Below are positions 9,470-19,542 of a DNA stretch of 64,000 nt, piece after piece. This DNA comes from Methanosarcina vacuolata Z-761 (GTDB taxonomy: Archaea > Halobacteriota > Methanosarcinia > Methanosarcinales > Methanosarcinaceae). The position numbers and the translations under genes were made by a program. Where the stretch lies: NCBI RefSeq assembly GCF_000969905.1, contig NZ_CP009520.1, positions 2,790,001 to 2,854,000 of the forward strand. Reading direction: 5' to 3'. The stretch's first letter is position 1, and each line of letters starts with the position of its first letter. The notes under the pieces were generated by a model, which searched no databases, had not been told where the DNA came from, and worked only from the letters and a program-made list of their open reading frames with translations.

Positions 9470-10510
9470 TTAAATTGTTTGAGTTCTTATGTAATTAGTT
9501 TTTCAACTGAATTATTAGTTCTGGATGAATAAAATGAGACTGGGCTTATTCGTTAGTCCTTTCTTATGAGTGACGGTTAATTGCAGGAAAACCTTTCAAT
9601 ACGTATCAGGGTTCTGATGCAATCAAGGTTCTCCTGCTTATATATCCCGGCGGAGGATTGTACAAATGAGCCCACAATCGGTTTTTATGTCTTTATAGAT
9701 ATTTATTTAACCTGTGGTTAAATTAGTCAGCATTCAGCTATTGGACTAGCGATTGCTCTTAGCAGTCGCCCCACCAGCCGTCACCACAGCCGCCGCTTTT
9801 AATCTTGCAGGCACGAACTGCTGTTATGCAGCAAGCCTCTTTCTCCTTTTTGCATCCACAACCACAGCCGCCCCAGCCGCCACCAAAGCCGCCAAAGCCG
9901 CCAAAGCCGCCAAAGCCGCCCCAACCGCAGCCGCCGCATCCACAACCATCGAACTTTTTAAAGAATGGAAATCCTCCCATATAACTACCTCCAGATTTTA
10001 TATTTTATTGTTTTATGCTTTTTAGTTAATTTATACAACTTTTTACATATCGGAGCAAATATACTTTTTAGACTGAAGTGTATTTCTCCAATCAAATTAT
10101 ATATCGACTCGCCAACTCTACTGTTATTCCTGACAACCGTATTTTGGTCTGTCTTCGCGTAAAGAGATGCAGATTTAATTTCAGTTGTCAGAAAATACAA
10201 TTTATAATATAATTGTAGATTATATAAGCATAATAGAATAATATGTCCTTAATATTAAATAGTCATTGAAAAAGCTGGGAAATCATGCTCGGTAAAATGC
10301 GTTTAATTTTACGTTTAATTTACGAATTTTAGTTCCTTTAATTTATATAAAATCAGGATTTCAAGCTTCCAATTAATGATTTATTCAAAAATATAGTCTC
10401 TATGGCACAAAGAAATTATATTATCCAATTATAACCTTTTTAGAGGTTTAATACATGTGAATTTAGCAGAGGAAAATACTATTACTTATCTGATTTTTGA
10501 ACTTTAATAC
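9470..10510. repeat. Duplicated segment A carrying a Gly/Trp/Cys peptide gene
   Basis: About 1,040 nt can be matched by eye, with many substitutions and small indels, to 10887-11940. Shared landmarks are GTTT-GA-TCTTATG at the left end, TTAGTCAGCATTCAGCTATTGG before the peptide stop, the peptide gene itself, and GAAAAAGCTGGGAAA near the right end. The non-coding flanks are conserved as well as the gene, so the whole unit was duplicated. Confidence 0.75.
9759..9980 (-). CDS. Gly/Trp/Cys-rich small peptide, paralogue 1 (73 aa)
   Basis: The start ATG is preceded by CTGGAGGTAGTTAT, a strong ribosome binding site conserved in all three paralogues. The product begins MGGFPFFKKF, then has a Cys/Gly block (DGCGCGGCGWGG), about four FGG units, a WGGCGCGCK block, and a C-terminal core CCITAVRACKIKSGGC ending GDGWWGDC. 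There is no signal peptide, transmembrane segment or known domain. Eleven Cys and four Trp in 73 residues suggest metal binding, disulphides or enzymatic modification; this is inference. No modification enzyme or transporter gene lies next to it. Confidence 0.65.
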   Translation of the reverse strand: MGGFPFFKKFDGCGCGGCGWGGFGGFGGFGGFGGGWGGCGCGCKKEKEACCITAVRACKIKSGGCGDGWWGDC

Positions 10511-10886
10511 TCTAATGTGTTTATAAAAAAGTAAATAATTGAGAAAGTTGACTGTTTCTTCTAAACACTTAATTTTCGATTAAATTATTTCTAAAACTGA
10601 ACTAAAAAACTAATCTGAAGCTGTAATCTGAAGCTGTAATCTAAAGCTGTAATCTGAAGCTGTAATTAGGAAAACAAGATGAGACTCTATTGTTGAGTCG
10701 TGTTGAGTCAACCGCAAAATGTCGTATAAAACCGGTTGCAATTATTCAAATTAATGAATCCTTGATGATTGACTCAACAGTATTTAACACTATTATATGA
10801 TTAGCAAGTAGGTAATATGAAAAGTCAGGATAGCTTGTAGAAAAGCAAATTAAATGCAGATCCAAAAACAGATCTGCAAAAATTCT

Positions 10887-11940
10887 CAGAATTATATTGT
10901 TTAAACTCTTATGCGACTGGTTTTTCAATTAAACTGCGTTAATGCTGATGAATAAAGAGAGATGGGCTCATTCATTAATCCATTTTAAAGGATACCGATT
11001 AGTTGCAGAAGAGGTCTTTGAATACATCTATAACTCTGATGCAATCAAGATTTCCCTGATTCTATATCTGGAAAAGGGCTGTATGAATGAGCCACCACTG
11101 GTTTTATGTTTTATATTTGTCTATTCAATCCATGGTTCGATTAGTCAGCATTCAGCTATTGGCCTGGCGATTGCTCTTAACAGTCGCCGCCCCACCAGCC
11201 GTCACCGCAGCCGCCGGATTTAATCTTACAGGCACGAACTGCTGTTATGCATTTAGCCTCGGGCTTACCACATCCACAGCCGCCCCAGCCGCCACCATAG
11301 CCGCCAAAGCCGCCCCAGCCGCCGCCCCAACCGCAGCCGCCGCAACCATCAAATCTTCCTTTTCCAAATAATCCAAATCCTCCACCCATAATATTTACCT
11401 CCATATTTACTATATTTTTATAGATTTTTTTATTATTTTCTTTTTATTTTTATACAATGTTTTATATATTGGGAAAGATATAATTTTAGATTCGAGTACA
11501 TGTTTCTCCAACCAAATTTTATATCGACTCCCCAACTCTATTATTACTCCTGACAATCACGTTGTAACCTATCTTCACTTAAAAAGAAGCAGATTTAACT
11601 TTAATTGCCAGAAAGTACAATCGATAATATAATTGTAAATTATATAAATCAAATAGAATAATAAGTTCTTAACACTAAATAGTCATTGAAAAAGCTGGGA
11701 AACCATGCGCTGATGAATCATGTTTAGTTTTATATTTAATTTATGGAATTTGAGTTTTTAAATCTCTCGAGAAATCAGGACTTATAGTCTGAAATTTAAT
11801 ATTTATGCAAAAATAAAACCTGGATGGTATAGATACGCCATATTCTCTAATTATAATTAATTTGGGGGCTCAAAGGGTATGCATTTAGTAAAAGAAAATA
11901 GTACTACTCATTCTGTTTTTGAACTTTTTCACTTGGGAAA
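10887..11940. repeat. Duplicated segment B carrying a Gly/Trp/Cys peptide gene
   Basis: Partner of the segment at 9470-10510. A third, more diverged and shortened version can be followed from about 12150 to 12850, where TGACCTGGCGATTATTCTTAACA precedes the third peptide stop. Between segments A and B, at 10511-10886, the sequence is AT-rich with a four-fold AATCTGAAGCTGT repeat near 10612-10665 and no gene. Confidence 0.75.
11177..11389 (-). CDS. Gly/Trp/Cys-rich small peptide, paralogue 2 (70 aa)
   Basis: I place the start at the ATG at 11389, because the earlier in-frame Met lies within the ribosome binding site ATGGAGGTAAATATT. The product reads MGGGFGLFGKGRFDG, then CGGCGWGGGWGG, FGGYGGGWGGCGCG, KPEAKC, and the C-terminal core ITAVRACKIKSGGC ending GDGWWGGDC. 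The C-terminal 25 residues are almost identical to paralogue 1, while the Gly-rich middle differs in repeat number, so the C-terminus is under stronger constraint. Function unknown. Confidence 0.65.
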   Translation of the reverse strand: MGGGFGLFGKGRFDGCGGCGWGGGWGGFGGYGGGWGGCGCGKPEAKCITAVRACKIKSGGCGDGWWGGDC

Positions 11941-12194
11941 GTTAAAACTAAAGTATAATATTCCTAAAATAAATTATTCTTACAAAATAGTGAACTTTTG
12001 ATTTAATTAGCCTGAATAGAAACCCGCTTTCAAACACATGAAGCTTGTAGTTGCTAACTTGCAGTTAATAAAATGCATAGCCATCAATTCAAGACAATTA
12101 ATCAGAAGTTATCTTTCTATCTTGAATTGATAGCTATTTTTATTCATCCATACTTAACATTTCACGGGCTCAACGATTGACCTGGCGATTATTC

Positions 12195-12299
12195 TTAACA
12201 CCAATCGCCCCAGCCGCCGCCCCAGCCGCCGCAGCGGCGCCAGCTACGACGCCAGCCCCAGCCGCCGCCCCAGCCGCAGCCACCAAACCATCCACACAT
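12195..12299 (-). CDS. Gly/Trp/Cys-rich mini-peptide, paralogue 3 (34 aa)
   Basis: A 34-residue product begins MCGWFGGCGWGGGWGW, continues RRSWRRCGGWGGG and ends WGDWC, with TAA at 12195-12197. It has eight Trp, four Cys and four Arg. The ribosome binding site CCTGGAGGTAAATATA is the same as for the other two. The conserved AVRACKIK core is missing and a cationic, Trp-rich stretch takes its place, so it may have diverged in role. Cationic Trp/Arg-rich peptides are often membrane-active; that is only an analogy here. The 12300-12992 spacer that follows holds no other gene. Confidence 0.55.
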   Translation of the reverse strand: MCGWFGGCGWGGGWGWRRSWRRCGGWGGGWGDWC

Positions 12300-12992
12300 T
12301 ATATTTACCTCCAGGATTTTACTATGTTATTTTATACTTTTCAGATACTATACAGGTAGGCTTTTAGATTAGAGAATTACACGCTCTAATCAAACTTTTT
12401 CACCCACCCCCAATCATACTTTCATGGCAACTTTTTAGAAATTATTAGAGTACTCATTTCTTTTTAGAGAGAAACAGTTCTCCCATGTTCTCCCATGAAA
12501 GTACAATTAAACATATAATTAGAAATTATATAAAAGATCTAGAATAACTGTTTCTGAATATAAATAATCTATATAAAATTGAAGAAACCCTCTATCAATT
12601 AAACAAGCTTACTTTTGAAATTACTCTACAATCCCTAGTTCTATAAAAACTCTCAATAAATCAGGAATAAAAATCTGTAATTGAATATTCAGCCAAAAAA
12701 TATCACCTTAATAATCTCTATCAGCTCTATTTCCTGGCTAAATCCAATTTAAAGCCTGAAAATAACTGAATTTTGTTGAAAAAGTAGTACAACTCTTTTT
12801 AGTATTTAACTTTAGAACTTTAGTCTTTTTATTTTATGCAAAATATCAATATAAAGGGCGACGATTAAATAGGATAATTTTTTTGATTCAGCTTATGAAT
12901 AAAAAAAATCGAATTTGTCAATTTATTGTCTTTTTATTAGTTTCAGTAGAATCATTAGCACTTTTAATTAGATCGTTTTCTTTTTAAAAATC

Positions 12993-13682
12993 TCAGATCC
13001 CTATCAGTTTCTTTGCCCATTTCAATTTCTTTTTCTTAATCGGGTTTACATTGTTATCTTCAAAATCAAAACCTGCTAGTCTGATTTTATTAGCTCCAAA
13101 TTCCCTGGCTACAAAAAAACATCGGTCTCCATCACTGAAGCCGCCAAAATTATAGATATCATCAAAAGGCTTTGCCTGGGTAGTTGCAATAAATCGTTTA
13201 AAGCGGGGAACATATTTCTCAAGCTTATCGATATTATCCCCATGCGCATGAATAAGGACTATTGAGCCCTTTTCACAGGCAAGGATCTCTTTTTCGATAT
13301 CAGCTTCGGAATTGCCGTCAAGGTCGGTACAGATGACCTCAGGCACTATGCCCATATCCATTAGTACAGCAGCAGCTCCATCGGCTGCAATTACCGTAAA
13401 AGCAGAAAAATTGATTTCCAAAAGGTCACTCCTGAGCCCTGGAGCATTTCCACAGACCAGGACAGGCTTTCCGGAAATTACTGCTTTGAGCTCAGACAGG
13501 CTGACCGTGTTTTCTTCTGTCAGCTTGTGGGAAAGGAAGAGAGCTGCCTTTTCATCGCCTTTTCGGTCGAACCCGAAATCCTCAAGGATTCTTTCGTAAA
13601 TCGGTTCCCAGGTAGCAAAATCCATATGAATCAGTTTCCTTTCCGTTTTATAGGTTGAATTCAAAACTTCTTTAATTTTCAA
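12993..13682 (-). CDS. mptE: 6-hydroxymethyl-7,8-dihydropterin diphosphokinase (archaeal MptE, DUF115)
   Basis: A 229-residue protein of the DUF115 family. Visible motifs are VLVCGNAPGLRSDL (nucleotide/pterin loop), the diagnostic CTDLDGN near residue 117, IVLIHAHGDN, and the C-terminal RCFFVAREFGANKIRLAGFDF. MptE transfers pyrophosphate from ATP to 6-hydroxymethyl-7,8-dihydropterin in the synthesis of tetrahydromethanopterin/sarcinapterin, the C1 carrier of methanogenesis. It acts in the cytoplasm. The gene ends 14 nt after the IleRS gene on the same strand, so the two are probably co-transcribed. Confidence 0.85.
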   Translation of the reverse strand: MKIKEVLNSTYKTERKLIHMDFATWEPIYERILEDFGFDRKGDEKAALFLSHKLTEENTVSLSELKAVISGKPVLVCGNAPGLRSDLLEINFSAFTVIAADGAAAVLMDMGIVPEVICTDLDGNSEADIEKEILACEKGSIVLIHAHGDNIDKLEKYVPRFKRFIATTQAKPFDDIYNFGGFSDGDRCFFVAREFGANKIRLAGFDFEDNNVNPIKKKKLKWAKKLIGI

Positions 13683-13696
13683 CTCTTTTTAAGAGT

Positions 13697-16600
13697 TTAT
13701 TTCTTTGCAATTCCCATCTTCATGGCAATGCCTTCGACATCCCAATCCTTTACAAGGGCGCCGGAAACATCGATATCACTGCCAAGGTCAAGGATATCGG
13801 CTCTTACCTCTTCTGCAATCAGGTCTTTGAGGGTTTCAACAAGTTTCAGGACTCTTTCATCTTTGATCTGGACTGAGGCACGGATGTTTTCATCCACTAC
13901 AAGGTCAAGTTCTTTCCGCATATCCTGAAGCCTGCGAATTACTTCCCTTGCATACCCTTCAGCTTCCAGTTCCGGAGTAAGGTTTGCGTCCACATAGACA
14001 AGACCGGCATCAGACTCTGCACTCGCTGTACTTTCTGGCAGAGTTTCTTTGAAGTTTGCCATACCCGGAGTAACTGTAACCGTTGTTCCGTCTGCAAGGG
14101 AGAGTTCAAACTCACCAGCCTCAGCAAAGGCTTTCTTCAAAGCAAAACCGTCAACTTTCTGCAGGGCAGGAATGACTTTTCCTGCATCCTTCTTAAACAC
14201 AGGACCTATTTTGCTCGGGTCAGGAATTACTTCAAGCCCAAGTTCATCCCAGCTCTCACCAACTGGCGTCAGGACAATTGCCTTGGAATTTGTCTGATCC
14301 ATAAGGACTGAGCGCAGTTTCTCGACAGCCTTTGCTGAATCCTCATTTTCAGGGGAAACAACTATTCGGGAAACAGGCCACCTGAGCTTTCTTCCTGCTT
14401 TCTGGCGGGCGTTTGAAGCAGCTTCCACAATAGAACGTGCAGTATTCATGGCCGCTTCGAGTTCAGGGTCAAGATAGGCTTCATTGACTTTTGGCCAGTC
14501 GCACATATGAACCGATTCCAGTGCATTCGGATCTACATTTCTCATAAGGTTCTGATACATCTCTTCAGCCAGGTAAGGCATAAAAGGAGAGATCAATTTT
14601 GTAAGGGTTACGTAGACTTCATAAAGCACGCAGTAAGCTGCAAGCTTGTCAGGGTCATCAGCTTCAGTCCAGGTTCTCGGGCGGATAAGCTGAATATACC
14701 AGCGGGAGAGGTCCTCCAGAGTAAATTCAAGAATCTCACGCACTGCCTTATGCAAAAAGTACCCACTCATTGCTTCATCTACGGCCTTAACAACGGACTG
14801 AACTCTTGAGAGAATCCACCTATCCTCTTCTCTGAGAGCGTCTTTTACGGAATCAAGGCTAACCTTAAGCGGATCAAAATTATCAAGTGCCATATAAGGC
14901 AGCGGGAACCTGAAGACATTCCAGAGGATATTGATTGAACGATTAACGGTTTCTACTTCTTCCAGGTTAAATTTAAGGTCATCCCAGGGCGCACTTGAAG
15001 AAAGCACATAGGCACGCAGAGTGTCAGCTCCGTATCTGTCGATGATCTCAAGCGGGGAAACAACGTTTCCAAGGCTTTTGGACATTTTCTTTCCGCCGGC
15101 ATCAAGCGTAAAACCATGCATGAGTACACTCTTGTAAGGAGCTTTTCCGAAGCCCACCATACTTGCTCCGAGCTGGGAGTAGAACCAACCGCGAGTCTGG
15201 TCATGTCCCTCAGTGATAAAGTCAGCAGGCCACCATTTATCGAACTCCTCCCTGGTCTGAGGGAACTTCAGGGTAGCCCAGGAAGCAACAGCCGAATCAA
15301 ACCAGACATCGAAAACGTCTTCAACACGTTTTTTCTCTCCGCCGCACTCACAGGGAATAGTTAGTTTGTCCACATAGGGGCGGTGAAGTTCAACATCGCC
15401 GACTATTCCGGATTTTTCCAGCAGCTCGGCTTTAGTTCCTACTACCTCAAGTTTTCCGCATTTCTTGCACTTCCAGACCGGAATCGGAATTCCCCAGTAG
15501 CGCTGCCTGGAAATGCACCAGTCTCGGGCACCTTCTACCCAGGTCCTGAATCTGGCTGAACCTGCCCAGTCAGGGTACCAGTCTACGGCATCAATTGCCT
15601 CAAGCATTTTGTCCTTTATCTCTGTAACCTTGAGGAACCACTGCTCGGTTGCAAGGTAGATTATAGGCGTTTTGCAGCGCCAGCAGTGCCCGTACCTGTG
15701 AGTAACCGTTCCTTCTGCAAGCAGCTTGTTGCGTTTTCTCAGGTCTTCAATAACGATCGGGTTTGCCTCTCTGACGTTCTTCCCCGCATATTCCCCGGCT
15801 TCTTCAGTATAGGCACCGTTCGGGCCCACAGGGCAGAGGATTGGAAGGTTATACTTCACGCCAACGTTAAAGTCATCCATACCATGCCCTGGGGCAATAT
15901 GTACACAGCCTGTGTTTTCTGCAGTTACGTAATCGGCAAGATAAATGCCATGCTTTATCTCATTCTGCACAGGCACCAGGTCCCCAACAGGGCTTTCATA
16001 CTCAAGTTTCGTCAGGTCTTCCCCGAGCATTGTCTCAAGCACTTCGTAGTCAACATACCTGCCCTGTTTAAGGACGTTCTCGATCAGGTCGGTAGCTGCA
16101 ATCAAAATCTCTTCAGAGCCGTCCTGCCTGATTGCCCTGAATTTTGAGTATTCAAAACCAGGATGTACGGCTACAGCTACGTTTGCGGGAATTGTCCAGG
16201 GGGTTGTTGTCCAGATGACTATGAAAGTATTTTCTTCACCTTTGATCTTAAACTTCACATAGATTGAAGGGTCTGTCCTCTCAGCATATTCGACCTCGGA
16301 GTCTGCAATTGCAGTCTCACAGCGAGGGCACCAGTTGACTGAACGTTTGCCCACGTCCAGAAGGTCTTTCTCACTGGCCTGCTTGAGGGTCCACCAGGCA
16401 GCTTCAATGTAATCGTCTTTTAAGGTCATGTAGGGGGCATCCCATTGCATCCAGACCCCTAACCTCTGGAACTGTTCAGTCATTTCCTGCTTCTGGTTGA
16501 TGGCAAATTCCTTACATTTCTCAATAAAATTCTCTACCCCGAAGCTCTCAATGTCCTTTTTGGACTTGAAGCCGAGCACGCCTTCAACTTTGACCTCAAT

Positions 16601-16873
16601 CGGCAGGCCGTGCATATCCCAGCCAGGACGCTCGAGAATATTACGGTTATTCATGGAGTAATAGCGAAGAATGGAATCTTTAATGATCTTATTCCAGGCA
16701 GTTCCCAGGTGGATATGTCCGGTCGTATACGGGGGGCCGTCAACAAAAAAAAGTCTTTTTCCAGTCTTGCGGTGCTCTCGGGTCTTTCTATAAGCATCGC
16801 TATCTTTCCAGAGCTGCGTTATCTTTTTTTCGATTTGCTCTGCGTTGTACTTGGCAGTGATTTCTTTTATCAT
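13697..16873 (-). CDS. ileS: Isoleucyl-tRNA synthetase
   Basis: A 1,058-residue class I aminoacyl-tRNA synthetase. The HIGH signature appears as HIHLGT at residues 53-58 and the KMSKS loop as KMSKSLGN in the second third. The CP1 editing domain between them carries [16 protein letters not shown], and the C-terminal anticodon-binding domain is full length. Zinc-ligand pairs are visible in WCPRC and WKCKKCGK. The archaeal/eukaryotic-type length and the extended C-terminus fit the family. The gene precedes mptE and is separated by 65 nt from a divergent truncated recombinase. Confidence 0.97.
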   Translation of the reverse strand: MIKEITAKYNAEQIEKKITQLWKDSDAYRKTREHRKTGKRLFFVDGPPYTTGHIHLGTAWNKIIKDSILRYYSMNNRNILERPGWDMHGLPIEVKVEGVLGFKSKKDIESFGVENFIEKCKEFAINQKQEMTEQFQRLGVWMQWDAPYMTLKDDYIEAAWWTLKQASEKDLLDVGKRSVNWCPRCETAIADSEVEYAERTDPSIYVKFKIKGEENTFIVIWTTTPWTIPANVAVAVHPGFEYSKFRAIRQDGSEEILIAATDLIENVLKQGRYVDYEVLETMLGEDLTKLEYESPVGDLVPVQNEIKHGIYLADYVTAENTGCVHIAPGHGMDDFNVGVKYNLPILCPVGPNGAYTEEAGEYAGKNVREANPIVIEDLRKRNKLLAEGTVTHRYGHCWRCKTPIIYLATEQWFLKVTEIKDKMLEAIDAVDWYPDWAGSARFRTWVEGARDWCISRQRYWGIPIPVWKCKKCGKLEVVGTKAELLEKSGIVGDVELHRPYVDKLTIPCECGGEKKRVEDVFDVWFDSAVASWATLKFPQTREEFDKWWPADFITEGHDQTRGWFYSQLGASMVGFGKAPYKSVLMHGFTLDAGGKKMSKSLGNVVSPLEIIDRYGADTLRAYVLSSSAPWDDLKFNLEEVETVNRSINILWNVFRFPLPYMALDNFDPLKVSLDSVKDALREEDRWILSRVQSVVKAVDEAMSGYFLHKAVREILEFTLEDLSRWYIQLIRPRTWTEADDPDKLAAYCVLYEVYVTLTKLISPFMPYLAEEMYQNLMRNVDPNALESVHMCDWPKVNEAYLDPELEAAMNTARSIVEAASNARQKAGRKLRWPVSRIVVSPENEDSAKAVEKLRSVLMDQTNSKAIVLTPVGESWDELGLEVIPDPSKIGPVFKKDAGKVIPALQKVDGFALKKAFAEAGEFELSLADGTTVTVTPGMANFKETLPESTASAESDAGLVYVDANLTPELEAEGYAREVIRRLQDMRKELDLVVDENIRASVQIKDERVLKLVETLKDLIAEEVRADILDLGSDIDVSGALVKDWDVEGIAMKMGIAKK

Positions 16874-16938
16874 AGAAGAACACCAAACGTGACGTCTTTT
16901 ATAGGATATAGTTTATATATCTAAACATTGAGAATGAA

Positions 16939-17454
16939 TTGATCTTTAATGAATACTTGCAACGGTTAGAGGATGATGGATTAAGTAAACGAACATTGGA
17001 TAATAACATATTCATATTAAAACCTTTTATCAAATGGCTTGATGGACAAGAGATTACAGACAAAACTGTTTTAGCTTACCTCAGATCACTAAAGCCCAAA
17101 AACTATAGTGATAGTACATTGTACCAATACAAAGCTGTCTTAAAAAAGTTTCTATCCACTATATCACCCGAAGGGGTGCGTAGTATAAAACTCAAAGTAA
17201 AAAGGAGAGAACCGCCCATTATTTTATCACAGAAGGAAATAGAACAGCTTATAGAAGCATGCAGGAATCCAAGGGACATAACCCGAATATCTTTTTTGTA
17301 TGAATCAGGTTGCCGCAAGGGTGAAATGGTATCAATCAAAATTGAGAATGTGACCTGATTATGAGGCAGCGGTCACAATTCCAAAAGGGAAAACAGGAAG
17401 TCGTACAATACCTATTGTATATTCAGCATCTTATCTTAACAGCCGGCTCCATGT
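16939..17454 (+). pseudogene. Truncated, frameshifted tyrosine recombinase (XerC/integrase family)
   Basis: The first 139 codons from a TTG at 16939 encode a SAM-like core-binding domain (YLQRLEDDGLSKRTLDNN, AYLRSLKPKNYSDSTLYQYK) and the start of the catalytic domain with the first catalytic Arg in SGCRKGEMVSI. After a TGA at 17356-17358 homology resumes in another frame (AAVTIPKGKTGSRTIPIVYSA), as expected for the next strands. The His-x-x-Arg and Tyr motifs are absent. This is a relic of an integrated element. The 17455-17600 sequence behind it is GC-richer, contains a TGCCGG...CCGGCA hairpin, and is not explained. Confidence 0.75.
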
Positions 17455-17601
17455 CGAACCGACTCTTATCCTGGTTAGTCTGCCATGCTCCCAGAGGGCG
17501 GCTATCTGGCTCTAACTAGCTTAAAGTTGCCGGTGAGACTATCCGGCATGTGCGGAGTAGGGAGAAGTACACAAGAAGAACTTAGTAAAGCCTCAATTCC
17601 C

Positions 17602-19497
17602 TTATGAAAATTTATGTGAGGCATTAAAAAATTTGCAAAAATATTTTTTCAACTTTTGGTATATATATTTTATTTTAATCAAACTAATAATTCCAATAAC
17701 TGTTAAAAATCGCTCCATCAGGCTGAAAATTTTATCAATTGATGTTTCTTCTTGCTTATTATTTAATAACTCAATTAAAACCGAATCATGTGCGATTCCA
17801 TATTGATCAGCTTTACTGAATATTGCGTTTGCATCTCTCAATCTAGCGTAACTATTTGTTTCATAATATCCAGTAGTTTCCTTTTCTTTATAATCAGTAA
17901 CTAGTTTACCAATTTCACGATAACCTATTCCTGTTAATTTACTATAGTTAAAAATTCTATCAATTTGTTCTTTGTATATAAAGCCTATAACATCTTCTTC
18001 TGCCTTTTCTTTTGTCCAATCCTTTTTCAGATCACTTTTCATAATTACTTTTGAATCGTTTAATATTAAAGAGCCATTGAATATTAATTCTCCTTTTCGG
18101 AATACATTATTGGAATCAATGTAAGTAATGCCATTAAGATGGGCTCCTTCGCCCAATATGATGGGAGCGTTAGTAAGTTTATATAAAGAACTATTACTAG
18201 AGTTATTAGCGTAAACAAATCCATCTCTTATGCTGTAGTTCTCCATATCAGAAATATTAGAAACATTACCTCCGTAGAAGATTTGTCCAATAGAAATATT
18301 AGAACTATTTCCAGTTATTGATAAACCCCTTATCGAGGGGCTATTCAATTCTTCATTATTTATTATAGGAATCAGTTTTTCAATTGGATATGGTACTTTA
18401 GTTACCTTGCTTTTGTCAGTAGAATGTGGAATAAACGTTACAGATGCCCCATTTGTGTTAGAAATAGTTGCGTTCACTGAATATGGATAGTTTTGATAGA
18501 AAGAAAATAGCCCTAAATCATCACTTGTGAGATTAGATTCATTTATAATATCTTCATAGGTTTTCAAATAAATTTGCGCATATTCAAGTAAATCATCTTC
18601 TTCCACGAACATATTGCTATTAGAGAAAAGCGATTTATTTGAGTTTAAGAGAATTGATTCTTTTAGACTCAAAGCATATGAGTATTGAGGATCAATTTCA
18701 ATAGCTTTATCTAAAGCTTCTACTGCTTCATTGTACTTACCTAAATGTGCAAGACAAGTTCCTTTATTGTACCACGTGTCTGAATCTTGAGAGTTAATAT
18801 CAATTGCTTTGTCAAAGGCTTTTACTGCTTCTTCGTAGTTGCCCAAACACTCAAGAGAATATCCTTTATTGTACCATGCATCTAAATATTGAGAGTTAAT
18901 GTCAATTGCTTTATCAAAGGCTTTTATTGCTTCCTCATAATTGCCTAAACATTCAAGAGAATATCCTTTATTGTACCATGCCTTTGAGTCTTGAGAGTTA
19001 ATATCAATTGCTTTATCAAAAGCTTTTACTGCTTCTTCGTAATTACCTAAATACCCAAGACAAAGTCCTTTATTACACCATGCGTATGAATTTTGAGAAT
19101 TAATTTCAATTGCTTTGTCAAAGGCCTTTATTGCTTCCTCGTAGTTGCCTAAACATTCAAGATAATATCCTTTATTGTCCAAAGCACCCGTATTTTGAGG
19201 TGTAATTTCAATTGCTTTATCAAAGGCCTTTATTGCTTCCTCATAATTACCCAATTCTGCAAGACAAAGTCCTTTGTTATACCATGCTTCTGAGTTTTGA
19301 GAATTGTTTTCAATGGCTTTATCATAGACCTTTATTGCCTCTTCGTAATTCCCCTGAAATACAAGAGCATTCTCATTGTTGGCTGCCAGTGCAGTCGATG
19401 AGAAAATAATTAAAAATAAAAAGAGGGCTGTTAAAGCTAAAACAAGTGGATATAATTTTTCCCTCTTTTTCATTATATTTTTATCCTCCGGTTGCAA
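17602..19497 (-). CDS. Exported TPR-repeat protein with C-terminal membrane anchor
   Basis: A 631-residue protein. An N-terminal signal segment (LYPLVLALTALFLFLIIF) precedes about seven near-identical 34-residue tetratricopeptide repeats with the consensus AWYNKGLCLAELGNYEEAIK and AFDKAIEINSQN. A non-TPR region of about 300 residues follows, containing a beta-strand block (NISIGQIFYGGNVSNIS, GAHLNGITYIDSNN) that looks like a polymer-forming-type surface domain. A hydrophobic helix (FLTVIGIISLIKIKYIY) near the C-terminus probably anchors it. It is likely an extracytoplasmic scaffold; the partner is unknown. The high identity between repeats at the DNA level suggests recent repeat expansion. 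Confidence 0.8.
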   Translation of the reverse strand: MQPEDKNIMKKREKLYPLVLALTALFLFLIIFSSTALAANNENALVFQGNYEEAIKVYDKAIENNSQNSEAWYNKGLCLAELGNYEEAIKAFDKAIEITPQNTGALDNKGYYLECLGNYEEAIKAFDKAIEINSQNSYAWCNKGLCLGYLGNYEEAVKAFDKAIDINSQDSKAWYNKGYSLECLGNYEEAIKAFDKAIDINSQYLDAWYNKGYSLECLGNYEEAVKAFDKAIDINSQDSDTWYNKGTCLAHLGKYNEAVEALDKAIEIDPQYSYALSLKESILLNSNKSLFSNSNMFVEEDDLLEYAQIYLKTYEDIINESNLTSDDLGLFSFYQNYPYSVNATISNTNGASVTFIPHSTDKSKVTKVPYPIEKLIPIINNEELNSPSIRGLSITGNSSNISIGQIFYGGNVSNISDMENYSIRDGFVYANNSSNSSLYKLTNAPIILGEGAHLNGITYIDSNNVFRKGELIFNGSLILNDSKVIMKSDLKKDWTKEKAEEDVIGFIYKEQIDRIFNYSKLTGIGYREIGKLVTDYKEKETTGYYETNSYARLRDANAIFSKADQYGIAHDSVLIELLNNKQEETSIDKIFSLMERFLTVIGIISLIKIKYIYQKLKKYFCKFFNASHKFS

Positions 19498-19542
19498 TAT
19501 TCTCGAAAAGTATTGAATGAATACAGAAAATTATACAAATAA

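Noticed and set aside
9753-10025. Ala-rich plus-strand frames opposite the Gly/Trp/Cys peptides (also at 11087 and 12177)
   Set aside because: Antisense of GGC/GCC-rich peptide genes. The minus-strand genes have conserved strong ribosome binding sites and similar C-termini, while the plus frames have neither.
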